Shown here: positions 1 through 6,906 of the stretch, piece by piece
Numbering within the stretch: the stretch's first letter is position 1
How the letters are laid out: the number at the start of each line of letters is the position of its first letter
NCBI GenBank assembly: GCA_965658375.1
Contig: CBFHSD010000078.1
Location: forward strand, 1-7,421
Direction of reading: 5' to 3'
Source: CBFHSD01 sp965658375
Lineage (GTDB): Bacteria; Bacteroidota; Bacteroidia; Flavobacteriales_G; Salibacteraceae
DNA: 7,421 nucleotides
Program-made: the position numbers and the translations under genes
Notes under the pieces: model-generated
Database searches by the model: none
Seen by the model: only the letters and a program-made list of their open reading frames with translations
What the model was told of the DNA's origin: nothing

Positions 1-903
1 GCATCTATGTTGAAAGAAGCTGGTTTTGACGCTTCTGTGGCTTGGATTGGAACCCGAAACAAAATACCATATAACTACGACATTCCTTCTTTAGCGGTTG
101 ACAATCATATGATTAGTGCTTTGTTTTTGGATGAAGAGATTTACTTTCTAGATGCCACAGAAAAATTTGTCTCTTTTGGCGAATATGCACACCGCATTCA
201 AGGAAGACCAGTGATGATTGAACGTGGAGAATCATACATGCTGGAAACAGTTGAAGACCAGCCGTATACCAACAACCTAGTGCTTACAGAGGTTACTGCT
301 GCCATCGATCAAGAAAGTGGCCAAATGGAATTTAATGTCAGTAAAAAACTGAATGGGGAGAAAAAGAGAGGTATCCTCAACTACTACCATTATTCTGCCT
401 CTGAAGATGTTGATTACTTGACGGACTACCTGTTAAAAGAAACCAGAGACAGTAAGGTGGCAGATGTGCAAATCCAAAATCTAGAAGATCGTGATTTGCC
501 CATTTTGATGGATTACAAACTATACATGCATGATGCCGTTATAGATCTTGGTGGCGAATATTATGTAGAATTGGATTACGATAAGTTCTTTTTTTACACC
601 GATAACGAAGAAGACCGAATCGAAGATTGGGTTTTTGATGAGAAACTGAACCGAATCAATCAAGTCACTTTTTCACTCCCCTCAGGCTATAAAGTAGACC
701 ATTTGCCAGAAAACTTACTGGTAGAAACTGATGAATTTAAGGTTCAAGTAGAATTGAAAGAACTAGACGGTAAGGTGACTTATTTGAAAGAAATCTCTGT
801 GTTTGAAGGAGAAATAACAGAACAAAACCTGGCCGAATGGCATACCGCACTTAGCTCCTTAAAAGAAATTTACGAAGACAAAATTATTCTAACAAAGCTC
901 TAA
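1..903 (+). CDS. DUF3857/transglutaminase-like protein, C-terminal part (5' truncated)
   Basis: The reading frame is open from the first base, so the true start lies upstream; the ATG at 7 is internal. The visible 300 residues begin inside a transglutaminase-like fold. The segment LKEAGFDA (from the ATG at 7) matches the helix that follows the catalytic Cys in this family. H34 (counted from that ATG; codon 106-108, in DNHMI) and D49 (codon 151-153, in YFLDAT) fit the His and Asp of the Cys-His-Asp triad. The Cys would be encoded about seven codons before the window. The rest is a beta-rich C-terminal domain with the pattern VTFSLPSGYKVDHLP, typical of DUF3857-transglutaminase proteins of Bacteroidota. 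These are usually exported proteins of 600-700 aa with unknown substrate. The next gene starts four bases after the stop and is a paralog, so the two are probably cotranscribed. Family is fairly sure; function is unknown. Confidence 0.85.
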   Translation, partial: ASMLKEAGFDASVAWIGTRNKIPYNYDIPSLAVDNHMISALFLDEEIYFLDATEKFVSFGEYAHRIQGRPVMIERGESYMLETVEDQPYTNNLVLTEVTAAIDQESGQMEFNVSKKLNGEKKRGILNYYHYSASEDVDYLTDYLLKETRDSKVADVQIQNLEDRDLPILMDYKLYMHDAVIDLGGEYYVELDYDKFFFYTDNEEDRIEDWVFDEKLNRINQVTFSLPSGYKVDHLPENLLVETDEFKVQVELKELDGKVTYLKEISVFEGEITEQNLAEWHTALSSLKEIYEDKIILTKL

Positions 904-907
904 ACGT

Positions 908-3211
908 ATGAAAAAGCTTTCTCTCTTAACAATCACTCTAGTCGCTAGTCTTAGCATCTATGCGCAAAAGCCCTCAGAATTGAGAGACGCACGTATCTAT
1001 GATGAATGGTTCAATATGCTAAGTGCAGAGAGTAACGTGTATTTTGATCAGGTGTCTACCGATCAACTTTCTGACGAAGACAAAGACTATTCTGCCACCA
1101 TTTTGTTCGATTACAGCCGTGCGAGTTACGGTCACCCGAAATCAACAATATTCTCATTAGAAGTGTATAGCCGAGAGAAAATTCTCTTGAATGATAAGTC
1201 TGCTGTAGAGGATATGTCAGAATTGGAATCCTTTCAAATCATTCCAAAATCGCTGAAGAGTGATGATGAAACCATGGTTTTTATGGGCGTTGAAATTACC
1301 AAGCCTGATGGGCGTGTCATTCGTGTTCCCTTAGAAGATTATTTAGAGAATGAAGCAAGTGATCGTACCTATACAGTGAGCTATAACAATGTGGTGAAGC
1401 CTAGAAAATTAGCTGTAAAGTCATTGGAGGTGGGTGATGTCATCGATATTCTTACCGTGTACAGAATACGCAGGTACAGTGCGACTAAAACTTACATTTA
1501 TGATGCAGTTTTTGAATCGCTCACAAGCAAATACCCTTCAAAAAAAGGAAGGTATGAGATCCTTACTCAACGAGGTTACTTTGTAAACTTTAAGAGCATG
1601 AATGGGGCTCCTATGCTGATGAAGGATGAGACACGCTCCGATAAGAAAAACAACTTTTACTTCATGGAATATGAAGATCTACCGAGAGTATCTGATGAGG
1701 ATTATGTAGATCGCCTTTCGGAGTATCCTTTCATCAAATATCAAGTAGCTTTTAAGCCAATTAAAAAAGATTACCCTGAGTCCTTCTTAACAGAACCTTA
1801 CGTCATTAAAAGAGAAGTGAAGTTGGATGAGATACACGAGAAGTATTTCAACATGTTTAAAAGCCAAAAAGTACTGAGCTATACCTATGGCGAATTGAAA
1901 ACAGGATTGTCTGCTTCCATTAAAATCATGAACAAGGCTTTAGAGGAGTACAAATCTTCTCCAAGTGATGCAGAAAAAGTGGAATTCGCCTATTACTATT
2001 TTAGAAACCAGATTTTGCCCTCAGCAGAGGGGTATGATGCAGAAGTAGAAGAAGAAGGGTACTATGATTGGACCCCGAGTTGGATCAACTACTACAAATT
2101 TATGTACCACTATTTGAAATCTAACGAGATAGAGGTAGAGTACGTATTGACTACGAGAAAAAGCAGAGGTTCTTTGAATGATGTAGCTGTTATGGTTGAC
2201 ATTTATGAAGGTTTGAGGTATAACGTAAATGGTGAATGGCATTACATATGGCCTACAGGAGTTCATAAAACATTGCATCATTTTCCAACCGATTTACTTG
2301 GTCAAAAGGCCATTTCATTTAAGGAAGAAAGCGAAGGATTCTCAGAATTCACTTTGCCAGAAGAATCTGGAAATAATTACTCCAATTTAGATTACAAATT
2401 GACTTTTAATTTCGAAGATAAGCAGGTGGAAGCAAGCATTAAAAACACCTCTACTGGTAGATTTAAGAATGGCCGTATTTCAAGAGCTCTGTGGCAAACC
2501 AACTGGAGAAGTACAGACGAAGCAGCTTTGAAATTAGACCATGCTGCTGAACTTGAATACGAGAGCACTTTTGTTGATCCTATTGTACAAATAGCTTTAT
2601 ATCAAGATTCTATAGATCAGAGGTTAGGAAAACCTAGTGAGATTAAAGGATGGCAAAAAGAGATTGAAAGGTTAAAAGATGCGGGTGATGAAGAGCTTGA
2701 TTCTCCTAAGTACACCTATTACTCAGAAGATTATCACGATGATCTTGATGTTGAAAGCTACGATGGATTTGAACTTTTGAAGTCAGGTCGCTTCGAATTT
2801 GAAGATGAATTGGTCTACACTGAGCATCTTGTTGCCAATGATTTAATTCAAAAAGTTGGCCCGTCTTATGTGTTCAACTTTGGTAAGATGTTGCCCAATC
2901 AGTTGCAAACTGAAGATAAAAGAGAAACCAATGTTGACTTTGGTTACAAAAAGTCATATTCCTATAGTTTTGAGATAGAAATTCCAGAAGGCTATACAGT
3001 CAGCGGAGAAGCTGAATTGGAAGCCAATGCAGACAATGCTTTTGGGTCATTTGTTTCAACTGTTGAAATGAATGGAAATACCTTGATCATTAAGATGACC
3101 AAAACCTATAAAACGGTTAAAATTGATAAAAGTGAATGGCCAAGTGTGGTAGAGTTTTTGAAACCAGCTGAAATCATGAATACCAAGAAACTGGTTTTCA
3201 AACCCAGTTGA
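908..3211 (+). CDS. Secreted DUF3857 protein with degenerate transglutaminase-like domain
   Basis: This complete gene encodes 767 aa. Residues 1-19 form a signal peptide (KK, hydrophobic core, cleavage after IYA with Q20 next), so the product is probably periplasmic or outer-membrane associated. Residues about 60-240 fit DUF3857, including the KSLEVGDVIDI motif. Residues about 355-465 fit a transglutaminase-like domain, but by eye W392 sits at the Cys position, D425 at the His position (SLNDVAV) and W448 at the Asp position (YIWPTG). The whole protein contains no cysteine, so protease or transglutaminase activity is unlikely. Residues about 660-767 form a beta-rich C-terminal domain with FEIEIPEGYTV, parallel to VTFSLPSGYKV in the gene just upstream. 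The start is supported by the signal peptide and by the four-base spacing to the upstream stop; there is no Shine-Dalgarno sequence. It may act as a binding or structural partner of its paralog, which is inference. Confidence 0.88.
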   Translation: MKKLSLLTITLVASLSIYAQKPSELRDARIYDEWFNMLSAESNVYFDQVSTDQLSDEDKDYSATILFDYSRASYGHPKSTIFSLEVYSREKILLNDKSAVEDMSELESFQIIPKSLKSDDETMVFMGVEITKPDGRVIRVPLEDYLENEASDRTYTVSYNNVVKPRKLAVKSLEVGDVIDILTVYRIRRYSATKTYIYDAVFESLTSKYPSKKGRYEILTQRGYFVNFKSMNGAPMLMKDETRSDKKNNFYFMEYEDLPRVSDEDYVDRLSEYPFIKYQVAFKPIKKDYPESFLTEPYVIKREVKLDEIHEKYFNMFKSQKVLSYTYGELKTGLSASIKIMNKALEEYKSSPSDAEKVEFAYYYFRNQILPSAEGYDAEVEEEGYYDWTPSWINYYKFMYHYLKSNEIEVEYVLTTRKSRGSLNDVAVMVDIYEGLRYNVNGEWHYIWPTGVHKTLHHFPTDLLGQKAISFKEESEGFSEFTLPEESGNNYSNLDYKLTFNFEDKQVEASIKNTSTGRFKNGRISRALWQTNWRSTDEAALKLDHAAELEYESTFVDPIVQIALYQDSIDQRLGKPSEIKGWQKEIERLKDAGDEELDSPKYTYYSEDYHDDLDVESYDGFELLKSGRFEFEDELVYTEHLVANDLIQKVGPSYVFNFGKMLPNQLQTEDKRETNVDFGYKKSYSYSFEIEIPEGYTVSGEAELEANADNAFGSFVSTVEMNGNTLIIKMTKTYKTVKIDKSEWPSVVEFLKPAEIMNTKKLVFKPS

Positions 3212-3237
3212 TAGAAACCCAAATTGAATAAACAATG

Positions 3238-3266
3238 AAAGCTGCATGGAAACATGTGGCTTTTTT
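3238..3266 (+). terminator. Intrinsic terminator after the DUF3857 gene pair
   Basis: An 8-bp stem (3241-3248 with 3253-3260) closes a GAAA tetraloop at 3249-3252 and is followed directly by six T (3261-3266). The stem has two adjacent G-U wobbles in its middle. The AAA at 3238-3240 can pair with the first T residues to lengthen it. It lies 26 bases after the stop codon at 3209-3211 and 60 bases before the symporter start, so it should separate the two transcription units. A smaller 4-bp hairpin (CGCC/GGCG, 3279-3290) follows without a T tract. The rest of the gap up to 3326 shows nothing else I can name. Confidence 0.75.
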
Positions 3267-3326
3267 GTTAATAAACCGCGCCCTTAGGCGTATCTCAAAC
3301 ATCTGCAAAGCCTTTAATTTGAATTC

Positions 3327-5207
3327 ATGGAATTAGAAATCATTGATTGGGCCATTATCATTGTTTTTTTGGCCCTATCCTTAGCCATTGGCTTATCGTT
3401 CAAAAACAAAGCCTCTGTTTCCTTAGCAGACTTTTTCTTGGGTGGTAGAAACCTACCTTGGTATGTAGCAGGTATTTCTATGGTAGCCACAACATTTGCG
3501 GCAGATACACCTTTAGCGGTCTCAGAAATGGTTGCCGATCAAGGAATAGCTAAAAACTGGGTCTGGTGGAGCTTTTTAGCTGGTGGTATGCTCACCACAT
3601 TTTTCTTTGCTCACCTCTGGAGAAAGGCCAACATATTAACAGAGCTTGAATTCATTTCATTGCGGTATACTGGAAAACCAGCTCGTTTCTTGCGCATTTT
3701 TAAATCTGTTTACCTCGGTATTTTTATGAATAGCCTCATCATCGGCTGGGTTAATTTGGCATTTGCATCTATACTAAGTCACTTTTTTGGCGTAGAACAG
3801 GACATGCTGTGGTATGTCTTGTTTGCTTCTATGCTCTTTGCTGCAGCATATTCTACGGTGAGTGGCTTATTAGGCGTTGCCATTACAGATACCATACAAT
3901 TTGTTATTGCCATTGTGGGAACCATGTTGTTGGCGTTTTTCGTATTAGATGCACCCGAAGTAGGTGGGGTAATGGAGTTGAAAAGCGCTTTGCCCCAAGA
4001 ATATTTCCAGTTTTATCCAAGCTTTGAAGGAGAAGGAAATGCACTTTATACGATTTCTGTAGGTGCTTTTTTGGGTTTTATTTTGGCACAATGGTGGGCA
4101 AGCTGGTACCCTGGGTCCGAACCTGGAGGTGGCGGTTACATTGCACAACGCATAATGAGCACACGCTCTCAAAAAGACAGTCAAAAGGCAACTTTGCTCT
4201 TTCAAGTACTTCATTACTGTTTAAGGCCATGGCCGTGGATAATTGTAGCTCTGGCTGCAGTTATGTTGTACGATCCTCATTATGCAGATCCTTCCAACCC
4301 AATTATAGCGCAAATAGAAGCACTTTTAGCACAAGATGTTTCGTTTGAACAAGCAATTCGCGAGCTCGGTTTAACACAGGGTTCGCCCAACTATTTGTAT
4401 GCAGAATACATGTATCAACCCAGAGTGGGTTATTTACGAGCAATGGATAGTTTTTTACCCACAGGTATGAAAGGTCTATTATTGGTGGCCTTTATCTCTG
4501 CCTATCTCAGCACCATTTCTACTCAGTTGAATATGGGAGCCTCTTTCATTGTAAACGATTTTTATATTCCTCTTTTTGGAAAAGAAAAAAGCCAAAAACA
4601 ATTGGTGAAAATAGGTCGTATTGCCACCCTTGTTCTTATGGTGATTGGACTAGCAGTAACATCTCAAATACAGAGTATATCTGGTGTGTGGGAGTTTATT
4701 CTAGAAGCAGGAGCAGGGCTAGGAGCAGTGCTTATTCTGCGCTGGTATTGGTGGAGGGTCAATGCCTGGAGTGAAATAGCGGCTATGCTTTCGCCATTTG
4801 TAGGATATGCCATTGGCCATTACATTCTTGACGATGCTATGGGAGAAGCTTTTCAAAATCAAAATGGTGCGTACTGGTTTACTGTTGTCTTCTCAAGTGC
4901 AGTTTGGATAGTGATAACCTATGTAACAAAGCCAGAGCCTCAACAAGTGCTAAACGCTTTTTACAAAAGGGTAGAACCCCAAGGGTGGTGGTCACCAATT
5001 CGAATGCAACTTGGTGTAGCCTCTAACAATCAAGGTATGAAATGGCGTTTTTCTGCTTGGTTTTCTGCCGTTTTTATGGCCTATGGGATTCTATTTGCAA
5101 CAGGTAAAATAATTTTTCAAGAATGGAACTCTGCTATTTTTTGGTCTGTGATTGCAGTAGTTTCTTTAGTTGTACTGGTTAAAAGCATGAAGCAACTAAA
5201 GGACTAA
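3327..5207 (+). CDS. Sodium:solute symporter (SSS/SLC5 family)
   Basis: This 626-aa inner-membrane protein has about 14-15 hydrophobic segments. It should couple uptake of an organic solute to Na+ entry. The first helix is at about 5-24, followed by DFFLGGRNLPWYVAGISM (35-52), a hallmark of the family. Residues 175-198 (YSTVSGLLGVAITDTIQF and following) match the SSS signature region. Residues 388-411 match the helix carrying the Na2 sodium site: A392, S395 and T396 align with the Ala-Ser-Ser ligands of Vibrio SGLT. A motif YPGSEPGGGGYIAQR at 261-275 and a hydrophilic insertion at about 316-375 mark a subfamily I associate with Bacteroidota. A second soluble stretch at about 534-572 precedes the last two helices. 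The substrate (sugar, amino acid or other) cannot be read from the sequence. The gene has its own transcription unit after the terminator at 3238-3266. The ATG at 3327 fits the usual family N-terminus. Confidence 0.92.
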   Translation: MELEIIDWAIIIVFLALSLAIGLSFKNKASVSLADFFLGGRNLPWYVAGISMVATTFAADTPLAVSEMVADQGIAKNWVWWSFLAGGMLTTFFFAHLWRKANILTELEFISLRYTGKPARFLRIFKSVYLGIFMNSLIIGWVNLAFASILSHFFGVEQDMLWYVLFASMLFAAAYSTVSGLLGVAITDTIQFVIAIVGTMLLAFFVLDAPEVGGVMELKSALPQEYFQFYPSFEGEGNALYTISVGAFLGFILAQWWASWYPGSEPGGGGYIAQRIMSTRSQKDSQKATLLFQVLHYCLRPWPWIIVALAAVMLYDPHYADPSNPIIAQIEALLAQDVSFEQAIRELGLTQGSPNYLYAEYMYQPRVGYLRAMDSFLPTGMKGLLLVAFISAYLSTISTQLNMGASFIVNDFYIPLFGKEKSQKQLVKIGRIATLVLMVIGLAVTSQIQSISGVWEFILEAGAGLGAVLILRWYWWRVNAWSEIAAMLSPFVGYAIGHYILDDAMGEAFQNQNGAYWFTVVFSSAVWIVITYVTKPEPQQVLNAFYKRVEPQGWWSPIRMQLGVASNNQGMKWRFSAWFSAVFMAYGILFATGKIIFQEWNSAIFWSVIAVVSLVVLVKSMKQLKD

Positions 5208-6712
5208 TCTACCGGAACAATTTTGTACAAACGGTATGCACCTGTTTGGTGCACCTGTTCAAGAAAAGGTTCTTCCCATTCGGTAGTGCTCATCATATGG
5301 GTAACACCATATTTTTCTTGCAAGCCTACCACGCGAGAGATTTTATACCTAGCCCTTTGGTAGTGCTTCAAGCGCTCAAACCAAGAAAGTGTTTTATCCG
5401 CTTGGGCAAAAATAAATTTAGGAACAAAAAAGTTTTCGCGCTCCGCTCTTCTATTGAAAGAATAGTAAATCGGCCACCCAAAATACGGTTCCCTCAAATA
5501 AAACACAGCGGTTTTAGGCGTATTTTCTCGCACGTATTTTACCATTGCTTTGTAATCTGGGGCTTCGCTATAGTAGCGTTCACTTCTTTGAACGTTATTC
5601 ACGGTTTGTGCTACGAGTAGAGCAAAAACAAGGGTAACAACACCTGCATAAAGTTTTTTCTTCCAGACTTTATTAGCCAGCCAGTTGTAAGCCAATTGAA
5701 AGCCAATGAGCATAACTAAGAACATACCTATGCTATTGGTTCTAAAAGGATAATACTTGATACCGAACCCGCCTGAATTGTCAAAAAAGAAGTGATCCAT
5801 TGCTGCAATACCAACAAAAATGAGGTTCACACTAAAAATAACTTGAACAGTTTGGTTCATCCATTTCCAACCCTTTGGAATATGGTGGCGCCAGAAGAAT
5901 GTGATGATTAATAAAATGAAAGTGATCACGCTGTCTCTTGCATTTCCATTCAAGAAATACTCGGTATTTTTCCATATCCCTAAATGATTTGGTAAGCGGT
6001 AATAGGCATAAATCCAGTTTACAGTGGGGTCACTTTCTGGAACTTCAATTAGAAAATAGCCTGGAATTAGATAGAACGCAAATGGAAGAAGTAGAAGAAC
6101 GAAAATGATTCCCGGTTTAATGATCTTTTTCCACTTGCCATTCAAAAGCATAACAGCTCCTAGTACCATTAAAGTCCAGCCACCGACAAGCACATGAAAA
6201 TAGCAGGAAAACACCAAGAAAATACAAACCCACGTATACTTTGAGAGATGAAAGGCCCTCAAAGCGGCAAAAACAAAAATGTATGCAACACTCTTAGGTT
6301 CAAAAGTTTTGAAGATCCATTCCCCCCCAATTAAGTTTTGTTCACTCATAACAAAAAGGTGAAAAAAGCATAGAGATAAGAGTAAGTTAAGACGAAGGGT
6401 TTGAAAAAGTGTACCAACTACTAAGGCGTAAAAAGAGAAGTTGATCAGTCGGAAAGAAAAAACGGCCCAATCAAATGAAACCACTTCCATAATGGGGCCT
6501 ACAATCCATTGAAAAACAATGCGCGAACCTGCAAATTCGGTGATGGAGTAGGAGTTCGGAATCCACTCAGGGTTTACGTATTGCCGCGCAAAAGAAAGGT
6601 ATTGGTCTTCCCCTCCGCTGGCATCAAATCCCAATTTGTTAGCCACAAGAATAATGAGGCACCCTAAGATGTAATGCTGTAAAGGCGAGGTATGTTTATC
6701 CAATTGGGTCAA
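5204..6712 (-). CDS. Multi-pass membrane protein, GT-C glycosyltransferase-like
   Basis: This 502-aa protein has about 10-12 hydrophobic segments between residues 13 and 371 and a soluble C-terminal domain (about 376-502). After the first helix (13-28) comes a loop with an acidic pair, E35-D36, in GGEDQYLSFA. GT-C enzymes, which use lipid-linked sugars on the outer face of the membrane, carry catalytic acidic residues in this position. Other landmarks are GGEWIFKTFEPKS (129-141), YPFRTN (321-326) and, in the tail, a DYKAMVKYVRENTPKTAVF stretch (386-404) and LSWFERLKHY (442-451). I recall this tail pattern from uncharacterised bacterial membrane proteins of this type. No ATG lies in frame near the N-terminus. 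The codon at 6710-6712 is TTG, with another TTG at 6701-6703, and an in-frame stop occurs at 6779-6781. The stop overlaps the convergent symporter stop by four bases. The gene is certain; the glycosyltransferase role is inference. Confidence 0.8.
   Translation of the reverse strand: MTQLDKHTSPLQHYILGCLIILVANKLGFDASGGEDQYLSFARQYVNPEWIPNSYSITEFAGSRIVFQWIVGPIMEVVSFDWAVFSFRLINFSFYALVVGTLFQTLRLNLLLSLCFFHLFVMSEQNLIGGEWIFKTFEPKSVAYIFVFAALRAFHLSKYTWVCIFLVFSCYFHVLVGGWTLMVLGAVMLLNGKWKKIIKPGIIFVLLLLPFAFYLIPGYFLIEVPESDPTVNWIYAYYRLPNHLGIWKNTEYFLNGNARDSVITFILLIITFFWRHHIPKGWKWMNQTVQVIFSVNLIFVGIAAMDHFFFDNSGGFGIKYYPFRTNSIGMFLVMLIGFQLAYNWLANKVWKKKLYAGVVTLVFALLVAQTVNNVQRSERYYSEAPDYKAMVKYVRENTPKTAVFYLREPYFGWPIYYSFNRRAERENFFVPKFIFAQADKTLSWFERLKHYQRARYKISRVVGLQEKYGVTHMMSTTEWEEPFLEQVHQTGAYRLYKIVPVD
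5210..5253. other. Pair of inverted repeats at the convergent gene junction
   Basis: Just after the symporter stop, inside the last codons of the opposing gene, lie two inverted repeats. One is TACCG/CGGTA (5210-5214 with 5232-5236) enclosing a 10-bp perfect palindrome, TTTGTACAAA (5222-5231). The other is TGCACC/GGTGCA (5237-5242 with 5248-5253) with a 5-base loop. There is no T tract on either strand, so they are not standard intrinsic terminators. They could still act as mRNA 3'-end structures for either gene. They may also be only by-products of the coding sequence. Confidence 0.3.
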
Positions 6713-6746
6713 AAGACGTTGCGTTTTAGGGCTAAAAAGTAAGAGG

Positions 6747-6754
6747 CAAATGTA
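6747..6754 (-). promoter_or_regulatory. Candidate -7 element for the membrane-protein gene
   Basis: Read on the minus strand this is TACATTTG, a full match to the Bacteroidota -7 consensus TAnnTTTG. Transcription would start near 6740, giving a leader of about 28 bases before the TTG start at 6712. I find no convincing TTTG -33 element at the expected distance, so support rests on the -7 match and its position alone. Confidence 0.4.
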
Positions 6755-6840
6755 TTTTTCTTTTTGAAGAAAATGAGGTCAGTTTCTCTTGATTGGCAAG
6801 ATTCTTACGTGTTCATAGTTTTCTGAGTTTGCTGCGCAAA

Positions 6841-6858
6841 TCTTTTGGCTTTAAAAGA
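6841..6858. repeat. Inverted repeat in the divergent intergenic region
   Basis: TCTTTT (6841-6846) and AAAAGA (6853-6858) form a perfect 6-bp inverted repeat with a 6-base spacer. It is centred about 31 bases upstream of the candidate -7 element at 6881. A weaker 5-bp repeat, TCTTG/CAAGA, lies at 6787-6801. Either could be a regulator site. Both are AT-rich and short enough to arise by chance. Confidence 0.2.
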
Positions 6859-6880
6859 AGTCAGGCCACTATTGAAAATC

Positions 6881-6888
6881 TATTTTTG
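6881..6888 (+). promoter_or_regulatory. Candidate -7 element for the formimidoyltransferase gene
   Basis: TATTTTTG matches the Bacteroidota -7 consensus TAnnTTTG. It ends 18 bases before the ATG at 6907, so the leader would be only about a dozen bases. No TTTG lies at the expected -33 spacing; the nearest, at 6844-6847, is too far upstream. The match is in an AT-rich stretch, so confidence is moderate. Confidence 0.4.
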
Positions 6889-6906
6889 CTCACTTAAATC
6901 TATCAG

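Noticed and set aside
2021..2281. 86-codon minus-strand ORF
   Set aside because: It lies wholly inside the well-supported DUF3857 gene, its product resembles no family I know, and its Cys/Pro/Phe-rich composition is that of an antisense shadow.
3056..3247. 63-codon minus-strand ORF at the end of the second DUF3857 gene
   Set aside because: It is antisense to coding sequence, its ORF extends into the terminator region, and its composition is shadow-like.
3314..3321. TTAATTTG as a -7 promoter element for the symporter
   Set aside because: It has one mismatch to TAnnTTTG and is so close to the ATG that transcription would start at or within the codon. No -33 element supports it.
3235..3336. 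A 33-codon + strand ORF (starts MKAAWKHVAFLL) between the DUF3857 gene and the symporter
   Set aside because: It runs through the terminator hairpin and T tract and overlaps the symporter start in another frame. It shows no recognisable family and is best explained as chance.
3809..4348. Several overlapping open frames on both strands inside the symporter gene
   Set aside because: The symporter frame is unbroken and has clear family motifs here. The others are low-complexity, Cys/His/Arg-rich shadows.
5246..5620. 124-codon + strand ORF opposite the membrane-protein gene
   Set aside because: It is antisense to the conserved-looking soluble tail of the membrane protein and resembles no known family.
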